Of a stretch of DNA of 64,000 bases, positions 7,474-16,042 are shown piece after piece. Source of the stretch: Azospirillum sp. TSA2s (GTDB lineage Bacteria > Pseudomonadota > Alphaproteobacteria > Azospirillales > Azospirillaceae); assembly GCF_004923315.1 (NCBI RefSeq), contig NZ_CP039647.1:744001-808000 (forward strand). Direction: 5' to 3'. The notes beneath the pieces were generated by a model that saw only the letters and a program-made list of their open reading frames with translations, made no database searches and was not told the origin of the DNA. A program made the translations under genes and the position numbers. The number at the start of each line of letters is the position of its first letter. Position 1 is the stretch's first letter.

Positions 7474-8790
7474 ATGCTCGTCAATTTCAGCAGCCGCGCC
7501 CACAACCACAATTTCGCCACCGACTTCATCGTCCGGTCTCTGCTCGACACCGACTGGTACAAGCTGGCGATGCTGCAATTCATCTGGCGGCATTTCCGCG
7601 ACGTGAAGGTCCGCTTCAGCCTGATCAACCGCACCCGCTCGGTGAAGTTGGCCCGGATCATTGACGAGGCCGAACTGCGCCGCCAGCTCGACAATGTGCG
7701 CTCGCTGCGCCTGAAGCGGTCCGAGGCGGTCTGGCTGCAAGGCAACACCTTCTATGGGCAGCGCGGGATCTTCCGGCCCGAGTTCGTCGCTTGGCTCGCC
7801 GACGACTTCGCCCTGCCCGACTACCGGCTGTCGGAGGAGGACGGCCAGTGGCGCCTGGATTTCGAAGGGTCGTGGGCAATGACGACGATGTGGGAGATCT
7901 ACGCCCTCAGCGTCATCAACGAGTTGAAGACGCGCGCCGCGCTCGCCAGCATGACCGAGACCGAACTCGACATCCTCTACGCCCGCGCCAAGGTGCGCCT
8001 GTGGGACAAGATCGAGCGGTTGCGCCCGCTCGAGGACCTCAGCCTTTCCGATTTCGGCACGCGGCGGCGGCACAGCTTCCTCTGGCAGGAATATGTCGTG
8101 GAGACGATGGCGGCCGAACTCGGCCCGCGCTTCATCGGCACCTCCAACACCCATCTCGCCATGAAGCACGATCTGGAGGCCATCGGCACCAACGCCCACG
8201 AGTTGCCGACGACGGTTGCGGCACTGGCGCGGAACGACGACGACCTGCAGGTGGCGCAGTACGATGTGCTGCGGCTGTGGCAGGAGACCTATGGCGGCGC
8301 GATGCTGGTTTTCCTGCCGGATACCTTCGGATCGACCCAGTTCCTGAAGGACGCGCCGGACTGGGTGGCGGACTGGACCGGAATGCGGGTGGATAGCAAG
8401 GAGCCGGTGACGGCGGGCGAGGAATACATCGCCTGGCTCGAACGGCACGGCCGCGATCCCCGCGAGAAGCGCGTCCTGTTCAGCGACGGGCTGGATGTCG
8501 AGGATATCGTGAAGCTTCACCAAACCTTCGGTGGCCGCATCCGCGACGGTTATGGCTGGGGCACCCTGCTGACCTCGGATTTCCGGAACTGCCACCCGCG
8601 CAACGGCCAGGGGCTCGATCCGCTGAGCCTCGTCTGCAAGGTGACCGCGGTCGAGGTCGATGGCGCCTGGAAGGGAGCCGTGAAGCTCAGCGACAATTAC
8701 GAGAAGGCCACCGGGCCGGCCTCCGAAGTCGCCCGCTATCGTGCCATCTTCGGCACCGAGGGCGTCGCCAACGTCCCGGTGCTGGTCTGA
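7474..8790 (+). CDS. pncB: Nicotinate phosphoribosyltransferase
   Basis: A 438-residue enzyme of the Preiss-Handler route, turning nicotinate and PRPP into NaMN. The N-terminus LLDTDWYKLAMLQFIW is the classic PncB start of domain. The phosphorylatable histidine of the family fits H242 in AIGTNAHELP, and the phosphate-binding part VLFSDGLDVE lies near residue 335. AGGAGG precedes the ATG. It follows nadE by 30 bp and precedes the nicotinamidase-like gene by 17 bp. Together these genes cover every step from nicotinamide to NAD+. Confidence 0.95.
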   Translation: MLVNFSSRAHNHNFATDFIVRSLLDTDWYKLAMLQFIWRHFRDVKVRFSLINRTRSVKLARIIDEAELRRQLDNVRSLRLKRSEAVWLQGNTFYGQRGIFRPEFVAWLADDFALPDYRLSEEDGQWRLDFEGSWAMTTMWEIYALSVINELKTRAALASMTETELDILYARAKVRLWDKIERLRPLEDLSLSDFGTRRRHSFLWQEYVVETMAAELGPRFIGTSNTHLAMKHDLEAIGTNAHELPTTVAALARNDDDLQVAQYDVLRLWQETYGGAMLVFLPDTFGSTQFLKDAPDWVADWTGMRVDSKEPVTAGEEYIAWLERHGRDPREKRVLFSDGLDVEDIVKLHQTFGGRIRDGYGWGTLLTSDFRNCHPRNGQGLDPLSLVCKVTAVEVDGAWKGAVKLSDNYEKATGPASEVARYRAIFGTEGVANVPVLV

Positions 8791-8807
8791 ACCGGAGGAG
8801 AGAAGCC

Positions 8808-9572
8808 ATGACCGAGTCCATTATCAGCCCCGCCATTGGCCCCGGCGCCGCTCTGGAGGCCGTCGCCGCCGCCCTGCCGGTGCGAAGCACCAGCGTTTCG
8901 CTGGCCGGCAAACGGGTTGGGAAGCTCGACGTCGATCCGGTGAACGGGTTCGCCGCCATCGGCGGCGGCAATCTGGCGCCGCCGGTCGCCAATGCCCAGG
9001 TCAGCCGCATGATCGCCGAGATCGACCGCACCGACCGGCTGTTCCTCTCGGCAGGCTATCCCATCGCGGTGTTCCTCGACACCCATGAATCGGGCAAACC
9101 CGAATACCCCTACCCGCCCCACTGCGAGGCCGGCACCGGTGAGGAGAATCTGGTCGAGGCGTTGTCCTGGCTGGACGGCGCCCCCGGCGTCACGCTGATG
9201 CGCAAGGACTGCATCAATGGCGTGGTCGGGACGACCGACCTCTCGAGCGGGCGGAACCGGCTGTTCGACTGGATCGCCGCCAACGGCATCGAGACGCTTG
9301 TTGTGGACGGCATCTGCACCGACATCTGCGTGCTTCAGGCGGTGCAGGCTCTGCTGTCGGCGCGCAACCACGGCATGACCGGACCGCTGCGCGAGATCGT
9401 CGTGTATGAGCCGGGATGCGCCACCTACGATCTGCCGCTCGCCACCACCCGCAGCCTCGGCCTGCCCGACACCGCGGCCCACCCGCAGGCGGTCGCCCAC
9501 CACATCGGGCTGTATCTGATGCAGGCGAGCGGCGCCATCATCGCCGACGAGCTTGTCTTCCGCGGCGCGTGA
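8808..9572 (+). CDS. Isochorismatase-family cysteine hydrolase, probable nicotinamidase
   Basis: A 254-residue member of the isochorismatase-like hydrolases. The expected catalytic triad is visible: D43 (LDVDPVNGF), K133 (LMRKDCINGV) and C174 (GICTDICVLQ). Metal-binding positions of nicotinamidases fit D85 and H87 of FLDTHESG. By position at the end of nadM-nadE-pncB it most likely deamidates nicotinamide to nicotinate and feeds pncB. Sequence alone does not exclude another amidase substrate, and it is longer than typical E. coli PncA (about 213 residues). GGAGGAGAG precedes the start. Confidence 0.85.
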   Translation: MTESIISPAIGPGAALEAVAAALPVRSTSVSLAGKRVGKLDVDPVNGFAAIGGGNLAPPVANAQVSRMIAEIDRTDRLFLSAGYPIAVFLDTHESGKPEYPYPPHCEAGTGEENLVEALSWLDGAPGVTLMRKDCINGVVGTTDLSSGRNRLFDWIAANGIETLVVDGICTDICVLQAVQALLSARNHGMTGPLREIVVYEPGCATYDLPLATTRSLGLPDTAAHPQAVAHHIGLYLMQASGAIIADELVFRGA

Positions 9573-9584
9573 CCGCAAGCGCCG

Positions 9585-10808
9585 TCAGGTCGGCGCGATC
9601 ATGTGCGGGACGAAGCGGCTGGTGTTGCCGGTGATCAGGGCGCGGTCCTCGCGGATTCCCAGACCGCAGGCCTTGTCGCCGGCCATCCACACGCCGAGGA
9701 CGGCATGGTTGCCATCGGCCTCCGCCAGCGGCGTGAAGGCCTGATAGACCCAGCCCTCGTCGACATAGGGCCCTTCGGTCTGCGCAATCGGCTGGCCGAC
9801 CGGGAAGCCGGCGGCGTCGAGGGTGGCGATGCTGACGTTGCTGCCCTCGCGGCCGAGCAGCGGCTTCGCCACCACCATGCTCCCAGCCGGAAAGCCGGTG
9901 CGGTCGAGGGCCGTCGGCAACAGGTTAGGGTGGCCAGGGTTCAGTTCCCACAGCAGGGCGAACAGCCCCTTCGACGCCATCAACATCTTCCAGGCCGGCT
10001 CGATCATCCGGATCCGCCCTTGAGCGGCGGCGGTCACCAGTTCACGGCCGGTCGTCTCCCGGATCATCCAGTCCCAGGGATACAGCTTCATCAGGTGCCG
10101 GATCGGCAGACCGGCCTCATCCAGAAAACAGCCGGAGGCGTCGTCGTAGCGGATCGCCTGGATCGGCATCGCCTTGGTGGTCATGCCGGCGCGCAGCGCC
10201 AGGGTCTGGAGATAGGCGATGGTCGCCTCGTCCTCCGGATGCGGCATCAGGCAGGCGAAATGCACCGCCTCGGCCTGCGATGCCATAGTGGGAGATGCCA
10301 GGGCGGGAAACACCTGCATCCGCGCCTGCCAGCGCTCGACCAGGGCCTCCTCCAGGCTGTTGAACTGGTCGGCGTCCGGATGGACGTCCTGAAGCCAGCA
10401 CCATTGGGCGACGGCGGTCTCATAAAGCGAAGTCGGCGTTTCCGCATTCAACTCCAGCGCCTTCGGCGCCCCGCCCTTGCCGTCCCAGGCGAAGTCGAAA
10501 CGGGCGTAGAGCGCCATGTCCCGCCCCCCGCGCTCCGCCCAGCTTGCCTCGATGGCGGGAGCCGCCCAAGGGGGAAGTCCGACCGCCTCGTAAAGACCGC
10601 GCGTCACGACATGGCCGACCGCGTCCTCGCACAGCCGGTAAACCTCCTCGGCGGCGGCCTCCAGCGTCTCGATTTCGGCGAGGGAGAAGCGCCAGTAAGC
10701 GCTTTCGTCCCAGTAGGCCGTGCCGTCGGCATCGGTGTGGAAGGGAAAGCCGATCTCGTCGAGCTTGGTCTGCCACTGCGGGCGGGGGGCTGTCGGGACG
10801 CGCTCCAT
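9585..10808 (-). CDS. Glutathionylspermidine synthase-like ATP-grasp protein (YgiC/YjfC type)
   Basis: A 407-residue protein matching the C-terminal ATP-grasp synthetase domain of glutathionylspermidine synthase. Visible motifs are the WDESAYWRFS region near residue 33, ALELNAETPTSLYE near 115-128, and the ATP-grasp end KPLLGREGSNVSIA near 315-328. It has no amidase domain, as in E. coli YgiC and YjfC. Those proteins are thought to form an amide bond on an unknown peptide or polyamine. Its stop is only 12 bp from the convergent nicotinamidase-like gene. It is the third gene of a minus-strand set with DUF1190 and DUF350 genes, a recurring combination. Confidence 0.9.
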   Translation of the reverse strand: MERVPTAPRPQWQTKLDEIGFPFHTDADGTAYWDESAYWRFSLAEIETLEAAAEEVYRLCEDAVGHVVTRGLYEAVGLPPWAAPAIEASWAERGGRDMALYARFDFAWDGKGGAPKALELNAETPTSLYETAVAQWCWLQDVHPDADQFNSLEEALVERWQARMQVFPALASPTMASQAEAVHFACLMPHPEDEATIAYLQTLALRAGMTTKAMPIQAIRYDDASGCFLDEAGLPIRHLMKLYPWDWMIRETTGRELVTAAAQGRIRMIEPAWKMLMASKGLFALLWELNPGHPNLLPTALDRTGFPAGSMVVAKPLLGREGSNVSIATLDAAGFPVGQPIAQTEGPYVDEGWVYQAFTPLAEADGNHAVLGVWMAGDKACGLGIREDRALITGNTSRFVPHMIAPT

Positions 10809-10812
10809 AGCC

Positions 10813-11397
10813 TCAGCTCCCCGAAAAGCCGCGCGACGAACCGGTTGAGCCGAACCCGGCGCTGCGCCCGCTCGTGGTGACCGAGAAGGACTTGCCCGCG
10901 TTGCCCGAACCCGGCCGGTAGTAGGAACCGGAACTGGAAGCCACGCCCCCGCTGCCCTGGCGAATCTCGTCCCGGCGCTGCGGCGGGAGCGGTGTCTCGG
11001 CGATCCGGGTGTTGCCGCTGCGGGCGTAACCCTGACGGTCGAAATAGACCGGCTGGGCGTAACCGCCGGTCAGGCTGCGGCCGATCATGAAGCCGACCAG
11101 TGCCGGAACGAAGACGTTCCCCGTGCCGCTTCCCACGCCTTCATTTGCCGGAGTGCAGGCACCATCGCCCATCTCCGCTTCGCAGGCCTCCCGGCTGGAG
11201 AAACGGGGTGCGCCCGCCAGATGCTCTTCGCGCGCAGCGGCAAAGGCCTCGGCACAGTCGCTTGCCGGCTTCTCGGCAGTGCAGGCTTCGACGGAGGGAT
11301 AGACGGTCGCCTCTTCAGGGCCGTCATCGCCGCAAGCGAACAAGACCGGGCTGATGCCGCCCAGCAGCAGGGCCGCCACGGTGCGCGAGCGCTTCAT
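10813..11397 (-). CDS. DUF1190 family lipoprotein-like protein (YgiB type)
   Basis: A 194-residue protein. The first 22 residues look like a lipoprotein signal (GGISPVLFAC, with C22 as the likely lipidated cysteine). The middle has paired cysteines (C38, C48, C70, C78), as in the YgiB/DUF1190 family. It also has a short hydrophobic stretch, FVPALVGFMIG. The C-terminal 60 residues are rich in Gly, Ser and Arg and probably disordered. The stop lies 4 bp before the ATP-grasp gene, so the two are translationally linked. The function of the family is unknown. The glycine-serine tail could be the peptide substrate of the adjacent ligase, which is inference only. Confidence 0.8.
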   Translation of the reverse strand: MKRSRTVAALLLGGISPVLFACGDDGPEEATVYPSVEACTAEKPASDCAEAFAAAREEHLAGAPRFSSREACEAEMGDGACTPANEGVGSGTGNVFVPALVGFMIGRSLTGGYAQPVYFDRQGYARSGNTRIAETPLPPQRRDEIRQGSGGVASSSGSYYRPGSGNAGKSFSVTTSGRSAGFGSTGSSRGFSGS

Positions 11398-11416
11398 CGG
11401 AAAGCCTTTCCTCGGA

Positions 11417-11830
11417 TCAATAGGTCAGCGAGCCGTAGTTCAGCAGCCCGACCGCTATGGACAGGCTGGCAAGCAAGATACCGTAAGCGGTGCGGTCGGC
11501 TTCGACACCGGCCCGGAAATCCGGCAGCAGCACGCGCGAACCGGTGACGTAGACCAGAAGCTGCGACACCAGCGCGATCACACCCCACACCGCCAGATCG
11601 ACGATGCTGGTGGTGTGGGAGGCGACGCTCGTCAACGGCAGGGCGAAGCCGATCATGGCGCCGCCCAGGGTCAGGGCCGCGGTCGTATTCCCCTGACGGA
11701 CCAGGGCCAGATCGCGATAGGGGGTGACGGCGGTGTAAGCCAGGATGAACAGCAGCAGGAACCCCAGCATCACGACAGCGAAGAGCAAATATGACGGAAG
11801 GGTTGTCAGAGACTGGAGAATTGGCGTCAT
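11417..11830 (-). CDS. DUF350 integral membrane protein (YjfL type)
   Basis: A 137-residue protein with four predicted membrane helices (about residues 14-33, 47-66, 75-95 and 112-133), as expected for DUF350/UPF0719. I chose the ATG at 11830; a longer frame to 11947 adds a low-complexity tail without a ribosome site. It is the first gene of the DUF350-DUF1190-ATP-grasp set. In E. coli the same three families sit in the yjf cluster, suggesting a membrane-anchored peptide or polyamine modification system. The role is unproven. Confidence 0.82.
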   Translation of the reverse strand: MTPILQSLTTLPSYLLFAVVMLGFLLLFILAYTAVTPYRDLALVRQGNTTAALTLGGAMIGFALPLTSVASHTTSIVDLAVWGVIALVSQLLVYVTGSRVLLPDFRAGVEADRTAYGILLASLSIAVGLLNYGSLTY

Positions 11831-11842
11831 ACCTTCATCCAA

Positions 11843-11873
11843 CGTTGCATCGCCACCCCCTAGCGTTGCATCG
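11843..11873. promoter_or_regulatory. Direct repeat CGTTGCATCG spaced 21 bp
   Basis: CGTTGCATCG occurs at 11843-11852 and again at 11864-11873, a spacing of two helical turns. It lies 13-43 bp upstream of the DUF350 start on the minus strand. Paired direct repeats at helical spacing are typical for response-regulator or activator binding, but the position downstream of a likely promoter could also suit a repressor. Confidence 0.4.
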
Positions 11874-12016
11874 TTCCTGGGCGTTCGACAAGGACGGATC
11901 GGGATGGCGGGGGGCAGAGCGCTGCGGCTCATAAGCGGTATATCCATGGGCTAGGACCGGCGCGCCGCGACCTATACTTTTTCGTCATTGCGCCCGTAAA
12001 ATGGCGTCGTCACCTT

Positions 12017-12036
12017 GTGAGTGAACATTCATTCAC
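12017..12036. promoter_or_regulatory. 20-bp palindrome, probable TetR operator
   Basis: GTGAGTGAAC followed directly by ATTCATTCAC forms a 20-bp dyad with two mismatches between arms. TGAATGAATGTTCA-type palindromes are common TetR/AcrR operators. The site ends 11 bp before the start codon of the TetR-family gene, consistent with repression of this gene and the lipid operon behind it. Confidence 0.65.
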
Positions 12037-12047
12037 ATGGAGGCGTC

Positions 12048-12632
12048 ATGTCCACCGATGTTCGCCACAAGGTCCGCGATGCCGCCATCGCGCTGTTCGC
12101 CCAGAAAGGGGTGAAGGCGACGACGGTCCGCGACATCGCCCGTTCCGCCGGGGTGTCGGAGGGAGCGCTCTACCGCCATTGGCCGAGCAAGGAGGAGCTG
12201 GCGGCCGACCTGTTCGCGGCGGAATACACGGCCATGTCGCAAAGCCTGCGGGACGCGGCGGGCCAAGGTCCGGCGCCGGAGCGGCTGCGGCGGGTCATCC
12301 GCCACGCTTTCCATCTGGCGGAGGCGGCTCCCGACCGCACCCGTTTTCTCCTGCTGTCGCAGCATGAATCGCTGCCCCTGGTGCCCAGGGGCCAGGAGAC
12401 GCCGGTCGACGTGATCTGCGGCATCGTCGCCGATGGGATCGCGGAGGGCAGCATCGTGCCGGCCGACCGTGATGCGCTGTCCCACATCGTCATCGGCGCC
12501 ATCGTGCTGAACGTGCAGTCGCAGGTCTACGGCCGGCAGACGGCACCGCTCTCCAGCCTCGCCGACCCGATTGCCGACGCGATCCTCACCGGCATCGCAA
12601 CCCCCACCGCCAGGACCGGAGCCGGACAATGA
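12048..12632 (+). CDS. TetR/AcrR-family transcriptional regulator
   Basis: A 194-residue regulator. The helix-turn-helix is clear at about residues 5-50 (RDAAIALFAQKGVKATTVRDIA, then AGVSEGALYRHWPSKEEL). The C-terminal ligand domain is variable. The start at 12048 is preceded by GGAGG. It overlaps the next gene by 4 bp (ATGA), so it is the first gene of the phospholipid operon. Its ligand may be a lipid or acyl-CoA, an inference from context. The palindrome at 12017-12036 is the likely operator. Confidence 0.9.
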   Translation: MSTDVRHKVRDAAIALFAQKGVKATTVRDIARSAGVSEGALYRHWPSKEELAADLFAAEYTAMSQSLRDAAGQGPAPERLRRVIRHAFHLAEAAPDRTRFLLLSQHESLPLVPRGQETPVDVICGIVADGIAEGSIVPADRDALSHIVIGAIVLNVQSQVYGRQTAPLSSLADPIADAILTGIATPTARTGAGQ

Positions 12633-15600
12633 ACGCGTCATCCCTTCTCGCGTCGCGGCGCTTTCTGCCGCTGTTCCTGGCACAGTTCCTCGGCGCCTTC
12701 GGCGACAATGTCCTGCGCGGCGCCATCGCGGTGCTGGCGGTGTATGGCGTGTCCGGCGAGGGCGCGCTGAGCGGGGCGATGATTTCGACCCTGGCGGCGG
12801 GCGCCTTCACCCTGCCCTTCCTGCTGCTGTCCGCCACCGCCGGCCAGCTGGCCGACCGCTACGACCGGACGCTGATCGCCCGCATCGTCAAGCTGGCGGA
12901 AATCGGGCTGATGGCGATGGCCTCCTGGGGCATCGTCGCCGCCGACCTGCCGGTCCTGATCATCGCGCTGGTCGGCATGGGTGCCCATTCGACGCTGTTC
13001 GGGCCGGTCAAATACGGCCTGCTGCCCGACCTGCTCGAGCCGTCCGAACTGACCGCCGCCAACGGTCTGGTCGAAGCCGGAACCTTCGTCGCCATCTTGC
13101 TGGGCACCATCGCCGGCGGCTCGCTGGCCCTGCTCCACCCCTGGGCGGTGCCGGGTATGCTGGGCGCTTCCGCGGTGCTGGGTCTGGCCGCGTCGCTGTT
13201 CATCCCGCGCGCCGGCAATGCCGACCCGGCGGTGCATGTCGGCCTCAACCCGCTGTCGGTGACGGTGCGGGTGCTGCGCTCAGTCGCCGGCGACAGGGCG
13301 TCAATGCGGGCGATCCACGGCATCTCGGTGTTCTGGGGCGTCGGCGCGGTGGTGATGGCGCAATTCCCGTCCATCGCCCGCGAGACGCTGGGAACCGACA
13401 GCGGTGGCGCAACCCTGCTGCTGGCGGTGTTCGCCATCGGTGTGGCCGCCGGCTCGGTGTTCGCCGGCCTTAGCCACCGCACGCCGTCCACCGCCGACGC
13501 TGGCCACGCCGCGCTGGCCGGTCTGGTCGCCGCCATGGCAGGCGCCGTCCTACCTCTGTTGACACCGGTCGCCCCGGCGGCGGAGCCGCTTACGCCGCTG
13601 GCGCTGCTGGCCCAGCCCTGGGCGTTGCCGCTGCTGGCCGACCTGTTCGTCATCGCCGCCGCCGGCGGGGCCTTTGCCGTTCCGCTCTATGCGCTGATCC
13701 AGTACCGGGCGGCGGCGGGAACCCGCGCCCGCGTCATCGCTACCGCCAATGTGGTCAACGCGCTCTACATGGTGGCCGGCTCGGCCGTCGCCGCCGGGAT
13801 GCTGGCGCTGGGTGTCTCGCCGCTGACGGTCGCGTCGGTGGGCGGCGCCAGCATGGTGGTCGCCGTGGTGATGACGCTCGCCGTCGATGCGCAGGCGCTG
13901 ATGCGCGTGGTCTTCCGCGGCCTGTTCCGGCTGGCCTTCCGTGTCGAGGTCCGCGGGGCGGAGCATCTGGACGGTCTCGACGGCGCCGCCGTGGTGACGC
14001 CGAACCACCAGTCCTTCTTGGACGGCGCTCTGCTCGCCGCCTTCCTGCCGGGCATGCGCTTCGCGGTCGACACCCACATCGCCAAGCATCCGCTGGTCAA
14101 GCCGTTCCTGGCGATCGCCGACCATGTCACGATCGACCCGACCAACCCGCTCGGCACCCGAATCCTGGCCCGTGCGCTTGCCGACGGCGACAAGGTCTGC
14201 GTCTTTCCGGAAGGGCGGATCACCGTCACCGGGTCGCTGATGAAGATCAACGGCGGCCCCGGCATGATGGCCGACAAGGCCCGCTGCCCGGTGGTGCCGG
14301 TCTGCATCGAGGGCGCCCAGCGCTCGGTCCTGTCGCGGATGAAGGGCCGGCTGCGGCTCGGCCTGTTCCCGCGCATCACCATCACCGTTCTGCCGCCGGT
14401 CATGACTCCCGAGGTTGACGGTCTGGTCGGTAAGAAGCGGCGTGCCGCCCTGAAGTCCTGGCTGTCCCGCGTGATGACGGAGAGCGTCTTCGCCGCCCGC
14501 CCGCGGCAGGAAACGCTGATGCTGGCCCTGCTCGACGCCCGCCGCAAGTCCGGGGCACGGGAGGATGCCGTCCAGGACGGCGATTTCTCCACCCTGTCCT
14601 ATCGTGCGCTGGCAGCCCGCGCCCTGGTGCTCGGCCGCATCCTGACGCGCGGTACGCAGGCGGATGAGCCGGTGGGCGTGCTGCTACCGACTGCCTCGCC
14701 GACGGCGGCGGTGTTCTTCGGCCTCGCCGCCCATGGCCGGCCGGCCGCCATGCTGAACTTCACCGCCGGTCCAGATGCGGTGAAGGCCGCCTGCCGCGCC
14801 GCCGGGGTGCGCCGGATCGTCACCTCCGCCCAATTCATCGAGAAGGCCCGCCTCGGCGCGCTGGTCGAGGCGCTGGCCGCCGACCACGCCATCATCCATC
14901 TGGAAGAGGTCAAGCGCGGGCTGCGGCTGGACGACAAGCTGCGCGCCCTGGCGGCACTGGTCGCGCCGGAACGGCTGCTGCCGCCGCAGGGCAGCGGCGA
15001 CGACATCGCCGCCATCCTGTTCACCTCCGGGTCGGAGGGACCGCCGAAGGGCGTGGCCCTCAGCCATGGCAACCTGCTCGCCAACATGGCGCAGGTGGCG
15101 TCGGTGGTGGACTTCAACCGTCAGGATGTGGTGTTCAACTGCCTGCCGGTCTTCCACTCGTTCGGCCTGACCGGCGGCATGCTGCTGCCGATCCTGAACG
15201 GCGTGAAGACGGTGCTCTACCCCAACCCGCGCCATGTTCGGCTGATCCCGGAACTGGTCTACCAGACCAACGCCACCGTCCTGTTCGGCACCGACTTTTT
15301 CCTGAACGCCTGGGCGCGGTCCGCCGACCCCTACGACTACCGCTCGCTGCGCCTCGTCTTCGCCGGGGCCGAGCGGCTGCAGGACGAGACGCGGCGCGTC
15401 TACACCGAACGGCTGCGCGTCCATCTGCTGGAAGGCTACGGCACCACCGAGACCGCGCCGGTGATCGCCGTCAACACCCCGGCCCGCTTCCGCTCCGGCA
15501 GCGTCGGACAAGCCCTGCCCGGCATCGAGACCGAACTGGTGCCGGTGCCCGGCGTCGACGCCGGCGGGCGGTTGCGGGTGCGCGGGCCGAACGTGATGAA

Positions 15601-16042
15601 GGGCTACCTGCATGCCGACCGTCCGGGCGTGATCCAGCCGCCGGCCGATGGCTGGCACGACACCGGCGACATCGTCGAGATCGACGCCGACGGCTTCATC
15701 CGCATCGTCGGCCGGGTCAAGCGCTTCGCCAAGGTGGCGGGCGAGATGATCCCGCTCGGCCTCGTCGAAGAATTGGCGTGCCTCGCCGATCCTGACGCCA
15801 CGCATGCCGCCGTCACCCTGCCCGATGCCAAGCGCGGCGAGCGGATCGTGCTGGCGACCACCAGCGTCGTCCTGGCCCGCGATGCGCTGGTCGCTACCGC
15901 ACGCAGCCGGGGAGCGCCCGAAATCGCCATTCCGCGCGATATCCTGCGCATCGACGCCGTCCCGCTTCTGGGCACCGGCAAGACCGATTATCCGGCCGTG
16001 ACGCGGTTTGCCGCGGACGCCGCAGCCAAGGAGCCTGCATGA
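12629..16042 (+). CDS. Three-part fusion: LplT-like transporter, PlsC-type acyltransferase, acyl-ACP/CoA ligase
   Basis: A 1137-residue fusion. Residues 1-410 are a major-facilitator membrane domain of LplT type (lysophospholipid flippase; FLAQFLGAFGDNVLRGAI near the start). Residues 425-625 are a PlsC acyltransferase with NHQSFLDG at about 458 and FPEGRIT at about 526. Residues 640-1137 are an AMP-forming ligase with TSGSEGPPKG near 797 and GYGTTE near 935. In E. coli LplT and Aas are separate proteins that recycle lysophosphatidylethanolamine by import and re-acylation. Such complete fusions occur in other proteobacteria. The gene overlaps both neighbours by 4 bp. Confidence 0.93.
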   Translation: MNASSLLASRRFLPLFLAQFLGAFGDNVLRGAIAVLAVYGVSGEGALSGAMISTLAAGAFTLPFLLLSATAGQLADRYDRTLIARIVKLAEIGLMAMASWGIVAADLPVLIIALVGMGAHSTLFGPVKYGLLPDLLEPSELTAANGLVEAGTFVAILLGTIAGGSLALLHPWAVPGMLGASAVLGLAASLFIPRAGNADPAVHVGLNPLSVTVRVLRSVAGDRASMRAIHGISVFWGVGAVVMAQFPSIARETLGTDSGGATLLLAVFAIGVAAGSVFAGLSHRTPSTADAGHAALAGLVAAMAGAVLPLLTPVAPAAEPLTPLALLAQPWALPLLADLFVIAAAGGAFAVPLYALIQYRAAAGTRARVIATANVVNALYMVAGSAVAAGMLALGVSPLTVASVGGASMVVAVVMTLAVDAQALMRVVFRGLFRLAFRVEVRGAEHLDGLDGAAVVTPNHQSFLDGALLAAFLPGMRFAVDTHIAKHPLVKPFLAIADHVTIDPTNPLGTRILARALADGDKVCVFPEGRITVTGSLMKINGGPGMMADKARCPVVPVCIEGAQRSVLSRMKGRLRLGLFPRITITVLPPVMTPEVDGLVGKKRRAALKSWLSRVMTESVFAARPRQETLMLALLDARRKSGAREDAVQDGDFSTLSYRALAARALVLGRILTRGTQADEPVGVLLPTASPTAAVFFGLAAHGRPAAMLNFTAGPDAVKAACRAAGVRRIVTSAQFIEKARLGALVEALAADHAIIHLEEVKRGLRLDDKLRALAALVAPERLLPPQGSGDDIAAILFTSGSEGPPKGVALSHGNLLANMAQVASVVDFNRQDVVFNCLPVFHSFGLTGGMLLPILNGVKTVLYPNPRHVRLIPELVYQTNATVLFGTDFFLNAWARSADPYDYRSLRLVFAGAERLQDETRRVYTERLRVHLLEGYGTTETAPVIAVNTPARFRSGSVGQALPGIETELVPVPGVDAGGRLRVRGPNVMKGYLHADRPGVIQPPADGWHDTGDIVEIDADGFIRIVGRVKRFAKVAGEMIPLGLVEELACLADPDATHAAVTLPDAKRGERIVLATTSVVLARDALVATARSRGAPEIAIPRDILRIDAVPLLGTGKTDYPAVTRFAADAAAKEPA

